From positions 1,860,001 through 1,924,000 of the forward strand of contig NZ_JACBZX010000001.1 in the NCBI RefSeq assembly GCF_013408565.1: DNA of 64,000 nt, given 5' to 3'. The translations under genes were made by a program, and so were the position numbers. The stretch is from Janibacter alkaliphilus (GTDB lineage: Bacteria > Actinomycetota > Actinomycetes > Actinomycetales > Dermatophilaceae). Each line of letters opens with the position of its first letter. The stretch's first letter is position 1. Positions 40,880-49,571 of the stretch are shown one piece after another. The notes below the pieces were generated by a model. It did not search any database. It was not told the origin of the DNA and saw nothing but the letters and a program-made list of their open reading frames with translations.

Positions 40880-41529
40880 CGGGTGCCCTCCTCGTCGCCC
40901 ACGGACATCCCGCGGTCACGGGCGTAGTCGGTGAGTTTCTCCCGCAGCAGCCGCCGGCCGCGGTGCAGCCGCGACATCACGGTGCCGATCGGCGTCCCCA
41001 TGATCTCGGCGATCTCCTTGTAGGCGAAGCCCTCGACGTCGGCGAGGTAGACCGCCATCCGGAAGTCCTCGGGCAGCTCCTGCAGCGCCCGCTTCACCTC
41101 GTTGTCCGGCATCCGGTCGATCGCCTCGACCTCGGCCGAGCGCAGCCCGGTCGAGGAGTGCGACTCGGCCTGGTGCAGCTGGTAGTCCTCCACCTCGGGG
41201 GAGTCGGACTGCTTCGGCTCGCGCTGCTTCTTGCGGTAGCTGTTGATGTAGGAGTTGGTGAGGATCCGGTACATCCACGCCCGGAAGTTGGTGCCCGGCT
41301 TGTACTGGTGGAAGGCGGCGTAGGCCTTCGCGTACGTCTCCTGGACCAGGTCCTCGGCATCGGTGGGGTTGCGGGTGTTGCGCAGCGCCGCCGCGTAGAG
41401 CTGGTCGAGCAGGGGCATCGCCTCGCGCTCGAAGCGGGCGTTGCGCTCCTGCGGGGTCTCGGTCTCGAGGTCGACCGTCGCGTCGGCGGCGGCCTGCGCC
41501 TCGAGGGCGTCGGTGGTGGAGTCAGACAT
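40876..41529 (-). CDS. sigR: ECF sigma factor SigR/SigH (thiol-oxidative stress)
   Basis: A 217-residue ECF sigma factor: region 2 with [52 protein letters not shown], then region 4 with [45 protein letters not shown]. The region 2 sequence is that of SigR/SigH. An N-terminal extension of about 35 residues is acidic. The start is ATG 41529. The cognate anti-sigma gene follows with a four-base overlap, and an exact consensus SigR promoter lies 92-118 bp upstream, giving positive autoregulation during disulfide stress. Confidence 0.95.
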   Translation of the reverse strand: MSDSTTDALEAQAAADATVDLETETPQERNARFEREAMPLLDQLYAAALRNTRNPTDAEDLVQETYAKAYAAFHQYKPGTNFRAWMYRILTNSYINSYRKKQREPKQSDSPEVEDYQLHQAESHSSTGLRSAEVEAIDRMPDNEVKRALQELPEDFRMAVYLADVEGFAYKEIAEIMGTPIGTVMSRLHRGRRLLREKLTDYARDRGMSVGDEEGTR

Positions 41530-41620
41530 CGCGCTCCACCCTAGCGGGGTGGTGGTGCGGTCTCCGGCGTGCAGCACGAGCACGAGCGGCCTCCTGGGGT
41601 CTCGGTGGTCACCGAGGTGC

Positions 41621-41647
41621 AACCGGTCTCGTCACGGCGGCATTCCC
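41621..41647 (-). promoter_or_regulatory. SigR-type autoregulatory promoter of sigR
   Basis: On the minus strand GGGAAT (41642-41647) and GTT (41621-41623) are separated by exactly 18 bases, the SigR/SigH -35/-10 consensus. It points at sigR, whose start codon is 92 bp downstream. Confidence 0.85.
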
Positions 41648-41698
41648 GGGGCGTCGTTCCCGTGGCGAGGCGCGGCACGAGGTCTCCGGCCGGTACGG

Positions 41699-41735
41699 CA
41701 CCGGCCCCCTGCCCGAAGGGGGTAGGGGGCCGGTG
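41699..41735. terminator. terminator hairpin after bL37
   Basis: CACCGGCCCCCT (41699-41710) pairs perfectly with AGGGGGCCGGTG (41724-41735). It follows the bL37 stop on the minus strand and separates that gene from the sigR promoter. Confidence 0.8.
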
Positions 41736-41752
41736 ACGATCGTTGTCGCTCG

Positions 41753-41827
41753 TCAGGCGTTGGGGCGCTTGCCGTGGTTGGCGTTGTTGCCCTTGCGCGA
41801 GCGGCGCTTGCGACCACGCTTGCTCAT
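41753..41827 (-). CDS. ribosomal protein bL37 (24 residues)
   Basis: A 24-codon gene encoding a protein that begins MSKRGRKRRSRKGN and ends NHGKRPNA. Nine of its residues are Arg and five Lys or His, and the ANHGKRPNA tail is that of the actinobacterial 50S protein bL37, known from mycobacterial ribosome structures. GAGGAGGC lies at the right distance before the ATG at 41827. It is too short for routine gene finding. A strong terminator follows. Confidence 0.9.
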   Translation of the reverse strand: MSKRGRKRRSRKGNNANHGKRPNA

Positions 41828-42031
41828 CTGTGCCTCCTCGGTCCGGTGGGCCCCCTCGGCCGGTCACGACCCCGGGGGCGGGTCACGCGGGCAGATTGTC
41901 GCACATCAGGGCGTGACGGTGGCGTCTCGACCATTGGGATGCTGTCCGCGTGCTGGCATCATGTGTGGTGCCCGTCATACGCCACGGCGGGCAGAACGCA
42001 GACCCCCTGCGCACCACGGAAGGCAGCCGCC

Positions 42032-42163
42032 ATGAAGCGTTCCCTGTCCATGCTCGCCATCTCCCTCGCCGTCGTCGCCACCAGCATCGCCGGGTCCGGC
42101 GCCTCCACCGCGCGGTCCATCGGGTACGACTGGGCCGGTCCGGCGGCCGTGGTCAGCCGCTGA
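42032..42163 (+). CDS. small signal-peptide-bearing protein (43 residues)
   Basis: A 43-codon frame opens with ATG 42032 after GGAAGGCAGCC. The product MKRSLSMLAISLAVVATSIA is a clear secretion signal or short membrane anchor, followed by GSGASTARSIGYDWAGPAAVVSR. I recognise no family. Its TGA stop lies at the junction with the first HD-domain protein: the sequence CTGA would let a CTG codon of the next frame overlap it. It may be a short exported peptide or act in translational coupling. Confidence 0.5.
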   Translation: MKRSLSMLAISLAVVATSIAGSGASTARSIGYDWAGPAAVVSR

Positions 42164-42213
42164 CGGCCTCCACCGAGGCCCCGGCCCCCGCGGCGGGCAC
42201 GCCGCGGGGTGTC

Positions 42214-43545
42214 GTGCTGTACGTCGGTGCCGTCGCGCTGCTGGGCGCGGCGGCACTGACGGCTGCGTTCGTCGCCTCCGGACCGCCGCAGCAGACGACC
42301 TGGCTGGCCTGGCTCGTGGTGATGACCCTGCTCGTCTCCGTCGGGCCGCCTCAGGTGGTGGGTCGGATCCAGCTCTTCAGCTCCGGGCTCTTCACCATCG
42401 CCGCGGTGCCCCTGGTCGGTCCGGTGGGCACGGCGATCGTCAGCGTCGTCCCGGTGCTCGCCGCCCGCAACGAGCCGATCAAGCGGGTCTACAACACCTC
42501 CATCCGCATCCTGTACGGCCTGGCCGGCGGCGCCGCCTACGCCCTCGCCGGTGGGGTCACCCTCGGCACGACCCCGCTGCCGGACGCGGCCGTGCTGGCC
42601 CTGGCCGGGCGGATGGCGCTGGCCGCGGTCGTCATCGCCACCGTCAACATCGTCATGCTCGCCGGCATCGTCCGGGTCACCAGCGGGGCCAGCCTCCGAG
42701 CCGTCGTGCCCGACCTCGGTCGGACGATCGTCCCGGGCTACAGCGCCTACCTCGTCGCCGCCTTCCTGCTCACCGTGCTGTGGGCGCCGGTGGGGCTGGG
42801 GGCCTTCGCCGCCCTCATGGGGCTGCCCTGCCTGGCCGTGGCCCAGTGGGCGCTGCGCCAGTACGTCGCCGAGCACGAGACCCGGCAGAGCGTGCTGGCC
42901 GCGGTGCTCAACGCGCTCGACGTCCGCCTGCCGGGCACCCGCGAGCAGGGCGAGCAGGTGGCCAGGGTGGCCGAGCAGATGGCCCGGGTGCTCGGGCTCG
43001 CCCCGCGCGACGTCGAGACGCTGACCACCGCGGCGCGGCTGCGGGACATCGGCCTGCTCAGCCTGCCGATCGCCGAGCTCGACCCCGGGCGGCCGCTCGG
43101 CGCGCTCGACGGGCCGCTGCGCGAGCACCCCCGGGCAGCGCGTCAGGTGCTCGGCGAGCTGGGCTTCCTCGCCGATGCGCTGGACATCATCGAGGCGCAC
43201 CACGAGCGGGTCGACGGCAGCGGCTACCCCCGCGGCCTGCGGGACGCGCAGATCCCGATGGGCAGCCGGGTCCTGGCCGTGGCCGACGCCTACGTCAACC
43301 TCGTCCTGCCGATCGGCGCGCACCCGGCGCTGACCCCGGAGGCGGCGGTGGCGGCGTGCCTGGACGCCCACGGGCATCTCGACCCCGCCGTCGTCCGGGC
43401 GCTGCAGGTGGCCCTCGAGCGGGGGATGCCGCCGCTCGCCGGCGCCGAGACCGCCGGGTCCGCCGGGTCCGCCGGGCGCGCGGCGGTCCCCGGAGCGGCC
43501 GTGGACCACGCGCACCCCGACTCGCCCCGGACGGTGCCGCGATGA
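42214..43545 (+). CDS. membrane protein with HD-GYP-like domain, HD motif degenerate
   Basis: At least 443 residues. The N-terminal 230 residues hold about seven hydrophobic helices. The C-terminal part is HD-GYP-like: the GYP segment HHERVDGSGYPRGL is intact, but the HD position reads ARLRDIGLL, with Arg for the metal-binding His. The N-terminus is uncertain. The GTG at 42214 starts the first membrane helix; an in-frame CTG at 42160 overlaps the small gene's stop and would give LTASTEAPAPAAG, similar in feel to the start of the next gene. The stop overlaps the following HD gene as ATGA. Cyclic-di-GMP hydrolysis is therefore doubtful; it may be a receptor or structural partner. Confidence 0.8.
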   Translation: MLYVGAVALLGAAALTAAFVASGPPQQTTWLAWLVVMTLLVSVGPPQVVGRIQLFSSGLFTIAAVPLVGPVGTAIVSVVPVLAARNEPIKRVYNTSIRILYGLAGGAAYALAGGVTLGTTPLPDAAVLALAGRMALAAVVIATVNIVMLAGIVRVTSGASLRAVVPDLGRTIVPGYSAYLVAAFLLTVLWAPVGLGAFAALMGLPCLAVAQWALRQYVAEHETRQSVLAAVLNALDVRLPGTREQGEQVARVAEQMARVLGLAPRDVETLTTAARLRDIGLLSLPIAELDPGRPLGALDGPLREHPRAARQVLGELGFLADALDIIEAHHERVDGSGYPRGLRDAQIPMGSRVLAVADAYVNLVLPIGAHPALTPEAAVAACLDAHGHLDPAVVRALQVALERGMPPLAGAETAGSAGSAGRAAVPGAAVDHAHPDSPRTVPR

Positions 43546-44819
43546 GCCCCACGGCGGGCGCCGCGCCCCGCACCGCTGCCGGCCTCCTCGTCTTCGTCCT
43601 GGCCTCCCTCGTCGGCACCGGCGCGGTGGTGACCGCGTCCCCGGGCGCGGTGCTGCTCGCGCCCACCGTGCCGCTGGCGTTCCTGCTCATCGTCGTCGGC
43701 GAGCAGCTCACCGTGCGCGTCTCCGGGCGGCTCATCGCCCCGGTGACGACCGCGGCGGCGCTCGGGCTCGTGCTCAGCCCGATCGCCCGCGACGGGGAGA
43801 TGCTCACCACCTCGACGGTGGTCGCCCTGGTGTGGGTGGCCATGCTCGTCGGCGCGCTGCTCGCCAAGGTCCGGGGCGGTCCGGTCGTCGAGGGATCGAT
43901 GGCGGCGCGCTTCCTCGGCCTGGCCACCACCGCCGTGCTGGCGCACGCGGTGCCCTTCGGCGGCTCGACCATCGTCGACCCCGGCTTCGCCCAGGACCGG
44001 CACCGGATCGGCACCGCCGTGGCGCTGCTCGCGGTGGCCGCCACCGGTGGCCTGGTGGAGCGGCTGCTGGAGGCGGTGACCGCCTGGTGGGACGAGCGGC
44101 AGCCCTGGCGGGCGGTGCTGGCCGCCGAGAGCGGGGTGGTCGCGGCGCTGAGCGTCGCGACGATCTCCTCGGGGCCGCTCATCGCCATGGCCTACCTGGA
44201 GATCGGGTGGCTCGGGCTGCCGCTCTTCCTGCTGCCGATCGGCGCGGTGCTCTACACCGTCCGCCGGGTGGCCGCCATCCGGCTGGCCCAGAGCCAGGCC
44301 CTCGAGGCGCTCTCCCGGCTCGGCGAGACGGCCGGGGTGAGCCCGCCCGGGCACACCCACCGGGTCGCCCAGATCTCGACCCGGGTGGCCCGCGAGCTGC
44401 AGCTCGACGAGGCCGCGGTGCGCCGGGTGCGCCGGGCCGCGCTGCTGCACGACGTCGGTCTGCTCGGCCTGCCGGGCGAGCCCCTGGGCGGGACGGTGGC
44501 GACCCTGCCCGATGAGGACGAGCAACGGGTGGCCGCCGCGGAGCAGCGCATCCTGCGCGAGTCCGGGGTGCTCGGCGACGTCGTGCCGATCGTCGAGCAG
44601 GTGCGCACCCCCTTCCGCCGCTACCGCGAGCTGGGGGAGGCGATCCCGCTGGCCTCCCGGATCGTCCGGGTGGCCAGCGCCTGGGACGACGTGACCGAGG
44701 GCGCGACCTCGCCGCGCGCCCGCGAGGTGGCCCTGGAGCGGATGCACCTCGGCCTCGGCTACGAGTACGACCCCGAGGTGGTCGACGCGCTGGCCGCCAC
44801 GCTCGCCTCTCGGCGCTGA
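43542..44819 (+). CDS. membrane protein with C-terminal HD domain
   Basis: A 425-residue paralogue-like neighbour of the preceding gene: about seven N-terminal membrane helices (LLVFVLASLVGTGAVV onward, to near residue 245), then an HD domain with HTHRVAQISTRVARELQLDEAAVRRVRRAALLHDVGLLGLP. Here the HD pair is intact, while the GYP half is replaced by VEQVRTPFRRYREL and GLGYEYDPEVVDAL. The two proteins thus keep complementary halves of an HD-GYP site and are translationally coupled. A phosphodiesterase or phosphohydrolase acting as a pair is possible, with no direct evidence. Confidence 0.85.
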   Translation: MSPTAGAAPRTAAGLLVFVLASLVGTGAVVTASPGAVLLAPTVPLAFLLIVVGEQLTVRVSGRLIAPVTTAAALGLVLSPIARDGEMLTTSTVVALVWVAMLVGALLAKVRGGPVVEGSMAARFLGLATTAVLAHAVPFGGSTIVDPGFAQDRHRIGTAVALLAVAATGGLVERLLEAVTAWWDERQPWRAVLAAESGVVAALSVATISSGPLIAMAYLEIGWLGLPLFLLPIGAVLYTVRRVAAIRLAQSQALEALSRLGETAGVSPPGHTHRVAQISTRVARELQLDEAAVRRVRRAALLHDVGLLGLPGEPLGGTVATLPDEDEQRVAAAEQRILRESGVLGDVVPIVEQVRTPFRRYRELGEAIPLASRIVRVASAWDDVTEGATSPRAREVALERMHLGLGYEYDPEVVDALAATLASRR

Positions 44820-44877
44820 GCCGGGAGGCGTCGACCCGTCCCGGCCGGGTCGGTCCCCTGGGCATGGCGAGACATGA

Positions 44878-44916
44878 CGAAGGGGGTGCCTGCCGAGCCG
44901 GCGGGCACCCCCTTCG
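44878..44916. terminator. bidirectional terminator between HD genes and sodN
   Basis: CGAAGGGGGTGCC (44878-44890) pairs perfectly with GGCACCCCCTTCG (44904-44916) between the convergent HD-domain and sodN genes. Confidence 0.85.
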
Positions 44917-44933
44917 TCGGACCTGCGAGGCGG

Positions 44934-45335
44934 TCAGCCCTGCTTGGTCTCCTTGAAGATCTTGTCGATCTCGTCGATCTTGGCCAGCAGCTCGTCCGCC
45001 TGCTCGGCGTCGAACTCACCCTTGGTGCCGGAGGCGCCGGCCAGCTTGGTGGCCTCGTTGATCAGGGTGTGCAGCTGCGGGTACTTCTCGAAGTGCGGCG
45101 GCTTGAAGTAGTCGGTCCACAGCACCCACAGGTGCTCCTTGACCAGCTGGCTGCGCTGCTCCTTGATGAGCACCGCACGGGTCCGGAAGTCGGGGTCGTC
45201 GTTGTCGGCGACCTTGGCGATGATCGCCTTGACCGACTCGGCCTCGATCCGGGCCTGTGCCGGGTCGTACACACCGCAGGGGAGGTCGCAGTGGGCGCTG
45301 ACCTCGTCGATATGGAAAAGCTCGCGAAGACGCAT
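44934..45335 (-). CDS. sodN: nickel superoxide dismutase precursor
   Basis: A 133-residue precursor. Leader MRLRELFHIDEVSA (14 residues) is followed by the Ni-hook H15-C16-D-L-P-C20-GVYDPAQAR. After cleavage, His1, Cys2 and Cys6 plus the backbone bind nickel. The four-helix remainder includes HLWVLWTDYFKPPHFEKYPQLH. The enzyme dismutates superoxide in the cytoplasm. The maturation protease sodX is encoded 80 bp upstream on the same strand. The ATG at 45335 has AGGAACG before it. Confidence 0.97.
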   Translation of the reverse strand: MRLRELFHIDEVSAHCDLPCGVYDPAQARIEAESVKAIIAKVADNDDPDFRTRAVLIKEQRSQLVKEHLWVLWTDYFKPPHFEKYPQLHTLINEATKLAGASGTKGEFDAEQADELLAKIDEIDKIFKETKQG

Positions 45336-45415
45336 GTGTCGTTCCTTCCTGAACGGTGTCCGTGGGGTCGGGTACCAACCTACGCGCCCGGCTCATCGGC
45401 GCGAACACCCCTGGC

Positions 45416-45730
45416 TCAGGTGCGATCCCGTCGCATCAGCACCACGGCGACGAGGGCCGAGCGGGGCAGCGAGCCGATCGACCACGAGTCGACGCCCTCG
45501 CGGGGGTTGTCCCGCTCGATCCACAGCCGCTCGGGGGCCTGCGGGTCGGGTCCGGCCAGGCGCTTGACCGCTCGCGGGCGCGACCGCCCGTCGGCGTCCG
45601 GGGGCAGGTCGACCAGCACGACGTCCCCCGGCCGTGCGCGTCGCCCGTAGAGCACCACCAGCAGCTGCCCGTCCCGCAGGGTCGGCTCCATCGAGCGACC
45701 ACGGACCCGGACCAGCCCGGGGCGGATCAC
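45416..45730 (-). CDS. sodX: nickel-type SOD maturation protease (S26 signal-peptidase-like)
   Basis: A 104-residue S26-family serine peptidase: S13 in GRSMEPTL is the nucleophile and K56 in RAVKRLAG the general base, with the WIERDNPREGVDSWSIGSLPRS box III/IV region. It lacks a membrane anchor, as SodX proteins do, because it trims the cytoplasmic SodN leader to expose His1. Translation starts at GTG 45730. It lies directly upstream of sodN, the usual pairing. Confidence 0.93.
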   Translation of the reverse strand: MIRPGLVRVRGRSMEPTLRDGQLLVVLYGRRARPGDVVLVDLPPDADGRSRPRAVKRLAGPDPQAPERLWIERDNPREGVDSWSIGSLPRSALVAVVLMRRDRT

Positions 45731-45761
45731 CGCGGCGCCCTCGCCCGGTCGACCGCCGCGC

Positions 45762-47858
45762 TCAGCGCCGCACCGTCGCGGTCCAGGAGCTCCACGCGGT
45801 CCCGGTGGAGTACCCGCTGCGGCGGGCGACGACCTTCACCCGGATGCGGTGGCCGACGTCGGAGGAGCCGACCACGTAGGAACGGCCGGTCGCCCCGGGG
45901 ATGGCGGCGCCGTCCCGGTACCAGCGGTAGGCGTAGCTCGTCGGGCTGGGGGTCCACGCCCCGACCCGGGCGAAGAGGGTCCGCCCCGGCGAGGTGCCGC
46001 CGATGACGTAGGGGCGGGTGGTGTCGTGCATCGGCACGCCCACCCGGCTGCTGACCTTGGTGGCGTCCGCGTAGCCGTCCCGGTGGACCGTGACCGCCAT
46101 CGACAGGTAGCGCCCGGCGTCCTTGGTGGTCGGGGTGTAGGTGCGCGCGGTCGCGCCGGAGATCCGGATGCCGTTGCGCTTCCACTGGTAGCTGACCCGG
46201 CTCGGGGAGGGGCTCCAGGAGCCGGCGTCGGCGGTCAGCGTCCGGCCGACCGCGCGGGAGCCGGTGATACGCGGGTCGCTGGACCGGCTGAACGAGGACA
46301 GCGAGTCGCGGACCTCGATCCGGACCGTCGCCATCTCGCTGCTCGTGGACTCGGTGGTGACCCGGACGGCGCCGTCGTAGCTGCGCAGCGACGACCCGGC
46401 CCGCAGCACCGGGTCACGGTCGCCGGCCCCGCCGGACCCGGTCGGCGTGGGGTCCAGCAGCACGGTCTCGCCGGTGCTCGGGTTGACCCGCAGCACCCGC
46501 ACCCCGGTCCGCTGACCCCAGCTGTTGTAGCGGTCCGCGCCGGCCGCGGTGCGGTACTCGACGTAGTAGGTGACCCCGGTCAGCGGGTTGCGCACCCGGG
46601 CGACGCGCTGACCGGTGTGCCCGGCCAGCGGGCGCAGCCGGACCGTGGTGGTGCCGGTGCCGACCGTCTTCGCCGCCCACGAGCCGAGCATCCCGGTCCG
46701 CAGCGCCTGGGGGGCCGACAGCAGCGGGCTCGGGGTGCTCGTGTCGTCGATGCCCATGATGTCCTGGCCGTCGCCGTAGGCGTGCTGACGGCACCCCGAG
46801 CGCCACAGCCGGCTTGAGGAGTGGGCGGCGTCGCTGACCGATCCGCAGACCAGGCTGTCGGCGTGCTCCAGGGACATGTTGTGCCCGACCTCGTGGGCGA
46901 GCGCGTCGGCGATCGAGCCGCTGGTGTAGAGGTAGCCGGCGGCGGTCACCTCGTCGCCGATCGAGCCCAGGCCGTGGTCGCAGCCGGCGCTGCGCGGCAG
47001 GACGAGCGCGAGCGAGGTGTTGCCGCGCGGGGTGTAGCCGACCCGGTCGGCGGCGTCGTCCCACATCTGCCAGTACTGGTCGCAGCGGTAGGCCGAGGTG
47101 TAGGAGCTGCCCACCTTCTCCACCGTGACCCCGATGGCGCCCTGCGAGCTCTCCTGCCAGAAGTCGTCGGCTCCGGCAGCCTGGCTGCGCATCGCCGCCG
47201 CGGAGGCGTAGCTGCCGCCCGCCCCCTTCGGTCGCACGCTGATCATGGTCAGGCGGCGGGGAGAGTCGGCGGTCGTGGCGCCCGCGGAGGCTACGCTCTC
47301 GTCGGTGCTGACCACCTCGTCCACCGCCAGCGCCGACCCGGTCGGAGCCAGGGCGCTGTCCACGGTGGCCGCGCCGAGATCGGAGGAGGCGTCCGGCGGG
47401 GTCGCCGACCGGGCGTCCCCGAGGTCGCCGTCGTCGAGGCGGTGGGTCTCGACCTGACCCTGGCCGTCGGTCACCCGCAGCGCCTGCCCGTCGTCGGCCG
47501 CGTCCTGGACCTCGGTCGGCACGGTGACGTCCACGGTGACCTGGCTGCCTGGTGCCACCTCGGCCACCGGGTCGGCGGCGATCGGGACCAGCCGGTCGCC
47601 GACCCGCACCGCCGCCTGCACCGGGACGCCGGGCTCGGCGGCGGTCTTGAGGAGCTCGCCGTCCAGGCGGACCCGTGGCTCGTGCGGCCCGCCGGGCACG
47701 GAGGGTGCCGCCGGGGCGGAGCCAGCGGTGGGCCCGGCGGCCCCGGCTGGCGCAGCGGCCACGGCCGGCGTCGCGGTGGAGGCTCCGGCCGGGGCGGCAG
47801 CCGAGATCGTCAGGGCGGTCAGGGTGACCAGGGTCGGCATCAGCGCGCGGTGGGACAT
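45762..47858 (-). CDS. secreted zinc metalloprotease with C-terminal Ig-like repeats
   Basis: A 698-residue exported protein. A Sec signal, MSHRALMPTLVTLTALTIS to AGA near 30, is followed by a Pro/Ala-rich linker and a beta-rich propeptide-like region. The catalytic domain carries HEVGHNMSLEH (H322, E323, H326, H332), the metzincin HExxHxxxxxH motif, with GDGQDIMGIDD downstream as the Met-turn region; this resembles gametolysin (M11)-type peptidases. The C-terminus has at least two repeats of about 80 residues (SRAVGRTLTADAGSW and SPGRTLFARVGAW), as in actinobacterial cell-surface proteins. It probably degrades extracellular protein. Confidence 0.88.
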   Translation of the reverse strand: MSHRALMPTLVTLTALTISAAAPAGASTATPAVAAAPAGAAGPTAGSAPAAPSVPGGPHEPRVRLDGELLKTAAEPGVPVQAAVRVGDRLVPIAADPVAEVAPGSQVTVDVTVPTEVQDAADDGQALRVTDGQGQVETHRLDDGDLGDARSATPPDASSDLGAATVDSALAPTGSALAVDEVVSTDESVASAGATTADSPRRLTMISVRPKGAGGSYASAAAMRSQAAGADDFWQESSQGAIGVTVEKVGSSYTSAYRCDQYWQMWDDAADRVGYTPRGNTSLALVLPRSAGCDHGLGSIGDEVTAAGYLYTSGSIADALAHEVGHNMSLEHADSLVCGSVSDAAHSSSRLWRSGCRQHAYGDGQDIMGIDDTSTPSPLLSAPQALRTGMLGSWAAKTVGTGTTTVRLRPLAGHTGQRVARVRNPLTGVTYYVEYRTAAGADRYNSWGQRTGVRVLRVNPSTGETVLLDPTPTGSGGAGDRDPVLRAGSSLRSYDGAVRVTTESTSSEMATVRIEVRDSLSSFSRSSDPRITGSRAVGRTLTADAGSWSPSPSRVSYQWKRNGIRISGATARTYTPTTKDAGRYLSMAVTVHRDGYADATKVSSRVGVPMHDTTRPYVIGGTSPGRTLFARVGAWTPSPTSYAYRWYRDGAAIPGATGRSYVVGSSDVGHRIRVKVVARRSGYSTGTAWSSWTATVRR

Positions 47859-48118
47859 AGCGGCTCTCGCAGTCGAGGGCAGGTGCGGACCCGACGAGCG
47901 GGCCGCTGCGAGGATACGCCCGCGACCACCCGGAGCGCCTGCTGCGACACCCCCGGTGGTAGCCGTGACGGACGGGTCGCGGGCGGGGGCGCCCGCTGTG
48001 CCATGATGACCAGCGGTCCCACCCGGCCCCCTCCGCGCGACCGCCACCCCCGGCCAGCGCCGCCCCACGAGCCCATGACGGCACCCGGCAAGCCCGGACG
48101 GAAAGTGAGTCCCTGATC

Positions 48119-49279
48119 GTGTCGCAGCCCGAGCAGACCACCACCTTCGACCTGGACGCGGCCGCGTTCCGGGCGCACGAGGGCGGCAAGCTCGAGGTAC
48201 GAGCCACCAAGCCGCTGCGTGACCGGGACGACCTCTCCCTGCTCTACACCCCCGGGGTGGCCGACGTCTGCCTGGCGATCGCGGAGGACCCGTCGCTGTC
48301 GCGGCGCTTCACCGCCCGCAACAACACCGTCGCGGTGGTCTCCGACGGCACCGCGGTGCTGGGCCTGGGCGACATCGGCCCGCTCGGCGCGATGCCGGTC
48401 ATGGAGGGCAAGGCGGTGCTCTTCAAGCACTTCGGCGGGGTCGACGCCATCCCGGTGACGCTGGAGTCCGGTTCGGTCGACGAGCTCGTCGAGGCCGTGG
48501 TCCGGCTGGCGCCGAGCTTCGGCGGGATCAACCTCGAGGACATCTCGGCACCGCGCTGCTTCGACATCGAGCGGCGGCTGCGCGAGCGGCTGGACATCCC
48601 GGTCTTCCACGACGACCAGCACGGCACGGCGATCGTCGTGCTCGCCGGCCTGATCAACGCCTGCCGGGTCCTGGACCGGCCGATGTCCTCGCTGACCGTC
48701 GCGGTCAGCGGCGCCGGCGCGGCCGGGGTCGCGGTCACCCAGCTGCTGCAGCTGGCCGGGGTCACCGACATCGTGGTCTGCGACTCGCGCGGGGTCATCG
48801 AGCCCGGCCGGGCCGACCTGGTGGCCCACAAGCAGCAGCTCGCCGACACCACCAACCCGCGCGGGCTGCGCGGCAGCCTGGGCGACGCGCTCGTCGGCGC
48901 CGACGTCTACGTCGGGGTCTCCGGGGGCACCGTGCCCGAGGAGCAGGTGGCCACGATGGCCCCCGACCCGATCATCTTCGCCCTGGCCAACCCCAACCCC
49001 GAGGTGCACCCCGACGTCGCGCACCGCTACGCCTCGATCGTCGCGACCGGCCGCAGCGACTACCCCAACCAGATCAACAACGTGCTCGCCTTCCCGGGGA
49101 TCTTCCGGGGTGCGCTGGACGCCGGTGGGGTGCAGATCAGCGAGGAGATGAAGCTGGCCGCGGCCCGCGCCATCGCCGACCTGGTGGAGGAGCCGAGCGC
49201 GGACCTCATCGTGCCGCCGGTCTTCCAGGAGGGCGTCGCCGAGGCGGTGGCCGCCGCAGTCGCCGCGCACGCCAGCTGA
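48119..49279 (+). CDS. NAD(P)-dependent malic enzyme
   Basis: A 386-residue bacterial malic enzyme of the short type, without a phosphotransacetylase domain: LYTPGVADVCLAIAED, the KAVLFKHFGGVDAIP and NLEDISAPRCFDIE metal-binding region, PVFHDDQHGTAIVVLAGL, the dinucleotide motif SGAGAAGVAV, and LANPNPEVHPD. It decarboxylates malate to pyruvate with NAD(P)H formation. Translation starts at GTG 48119. It stands alone, downstream of 260 bp without other genes. Confidence 0.93.
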   Translation: MSQPEQTTTFDLDAAAFRAHEGGKLEVRATKPLRDRDDLSLLYTPGVADVCLAIAEDPSLSRRFTARNNTVAVVSDGTAVLGLGDIGPLGAMPVMEGKAVLFKHFGGVDAIPVTLESGSVDELVEAVVRLAPSFGGINLEDISAPRCFDIERRLRERLDIPVFHDDQHGTAIVVLAGLINACRVLDRPMSSLTVAVSGAGAAGVAVTQLLQLAGVTDIVVCDSRGVIEPGRADLVAHKQQLADTTNPRGLRGSLGDALVGADVYVGVSGGTVPEEQVATMAPDPIIFALANPNPEVHPDVAHRYASIVATGRSDYPNQINNVLAFPGIFRGALDAGGVQISEEMKLAAARAIADLVEEPSADLIVPPVFQEGVAEAVAAAVAAHAS

Positions 49280-49336
49280 GCCGCTGCCGCCGCCCCACCC
49301 GTCACCCCACCGGCTGCCCACGCCCCACCCGCCACC

Positions 49337-49408
49337 CCTTTATGGGGTTACCCGATAAAGGCTCGCTCACCCCGGAAGGCTTCTCGGGTGAGCGAGAGGT
49401 TCTCGCGG
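49337..49408. repeat. dispersed hairpin element, copy 2 (inverted)
   Basis: CCTTTATGGGG/CCCGATAAAGG (49337-49361) has a TTA loop and one G-G mismatch. CTCGCTCACCC/GGGTGAGCGAG (49362-49396) is a perfect 11-bp stem. Read in reverse, the order and sequence match the element at 12172-12240, including GAGAAGCCTTCC between the stems. It lies between the convergent malic-enzyme and glycosyltransferase genes. Confidence 0.85.
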
Positions 49409-49571
49409 GTGGGGTGGCGATCGGCAGGGCGAAGGGGGTGGTGCGGCCGTCCCCCTTCGCGGCCGGTCAGCTCGGGCTCGTGACTGAGCACAGATGGTTG
49501 CCTCGGGTCGGCCCGAGGCGACCAGATGCGCTCACTCAGGTGCGGCCTGCGCGTTCCACCCCGGTCTCGGG

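Noticed and set aside
41950..42213. Extending the first HD-GYP-like protein upstream to the GTG at 41950
   Set aside because: The extra residues are unconserved-looking His/Arg-rich sequence overlapping the small signal-peptide gene in another frame.
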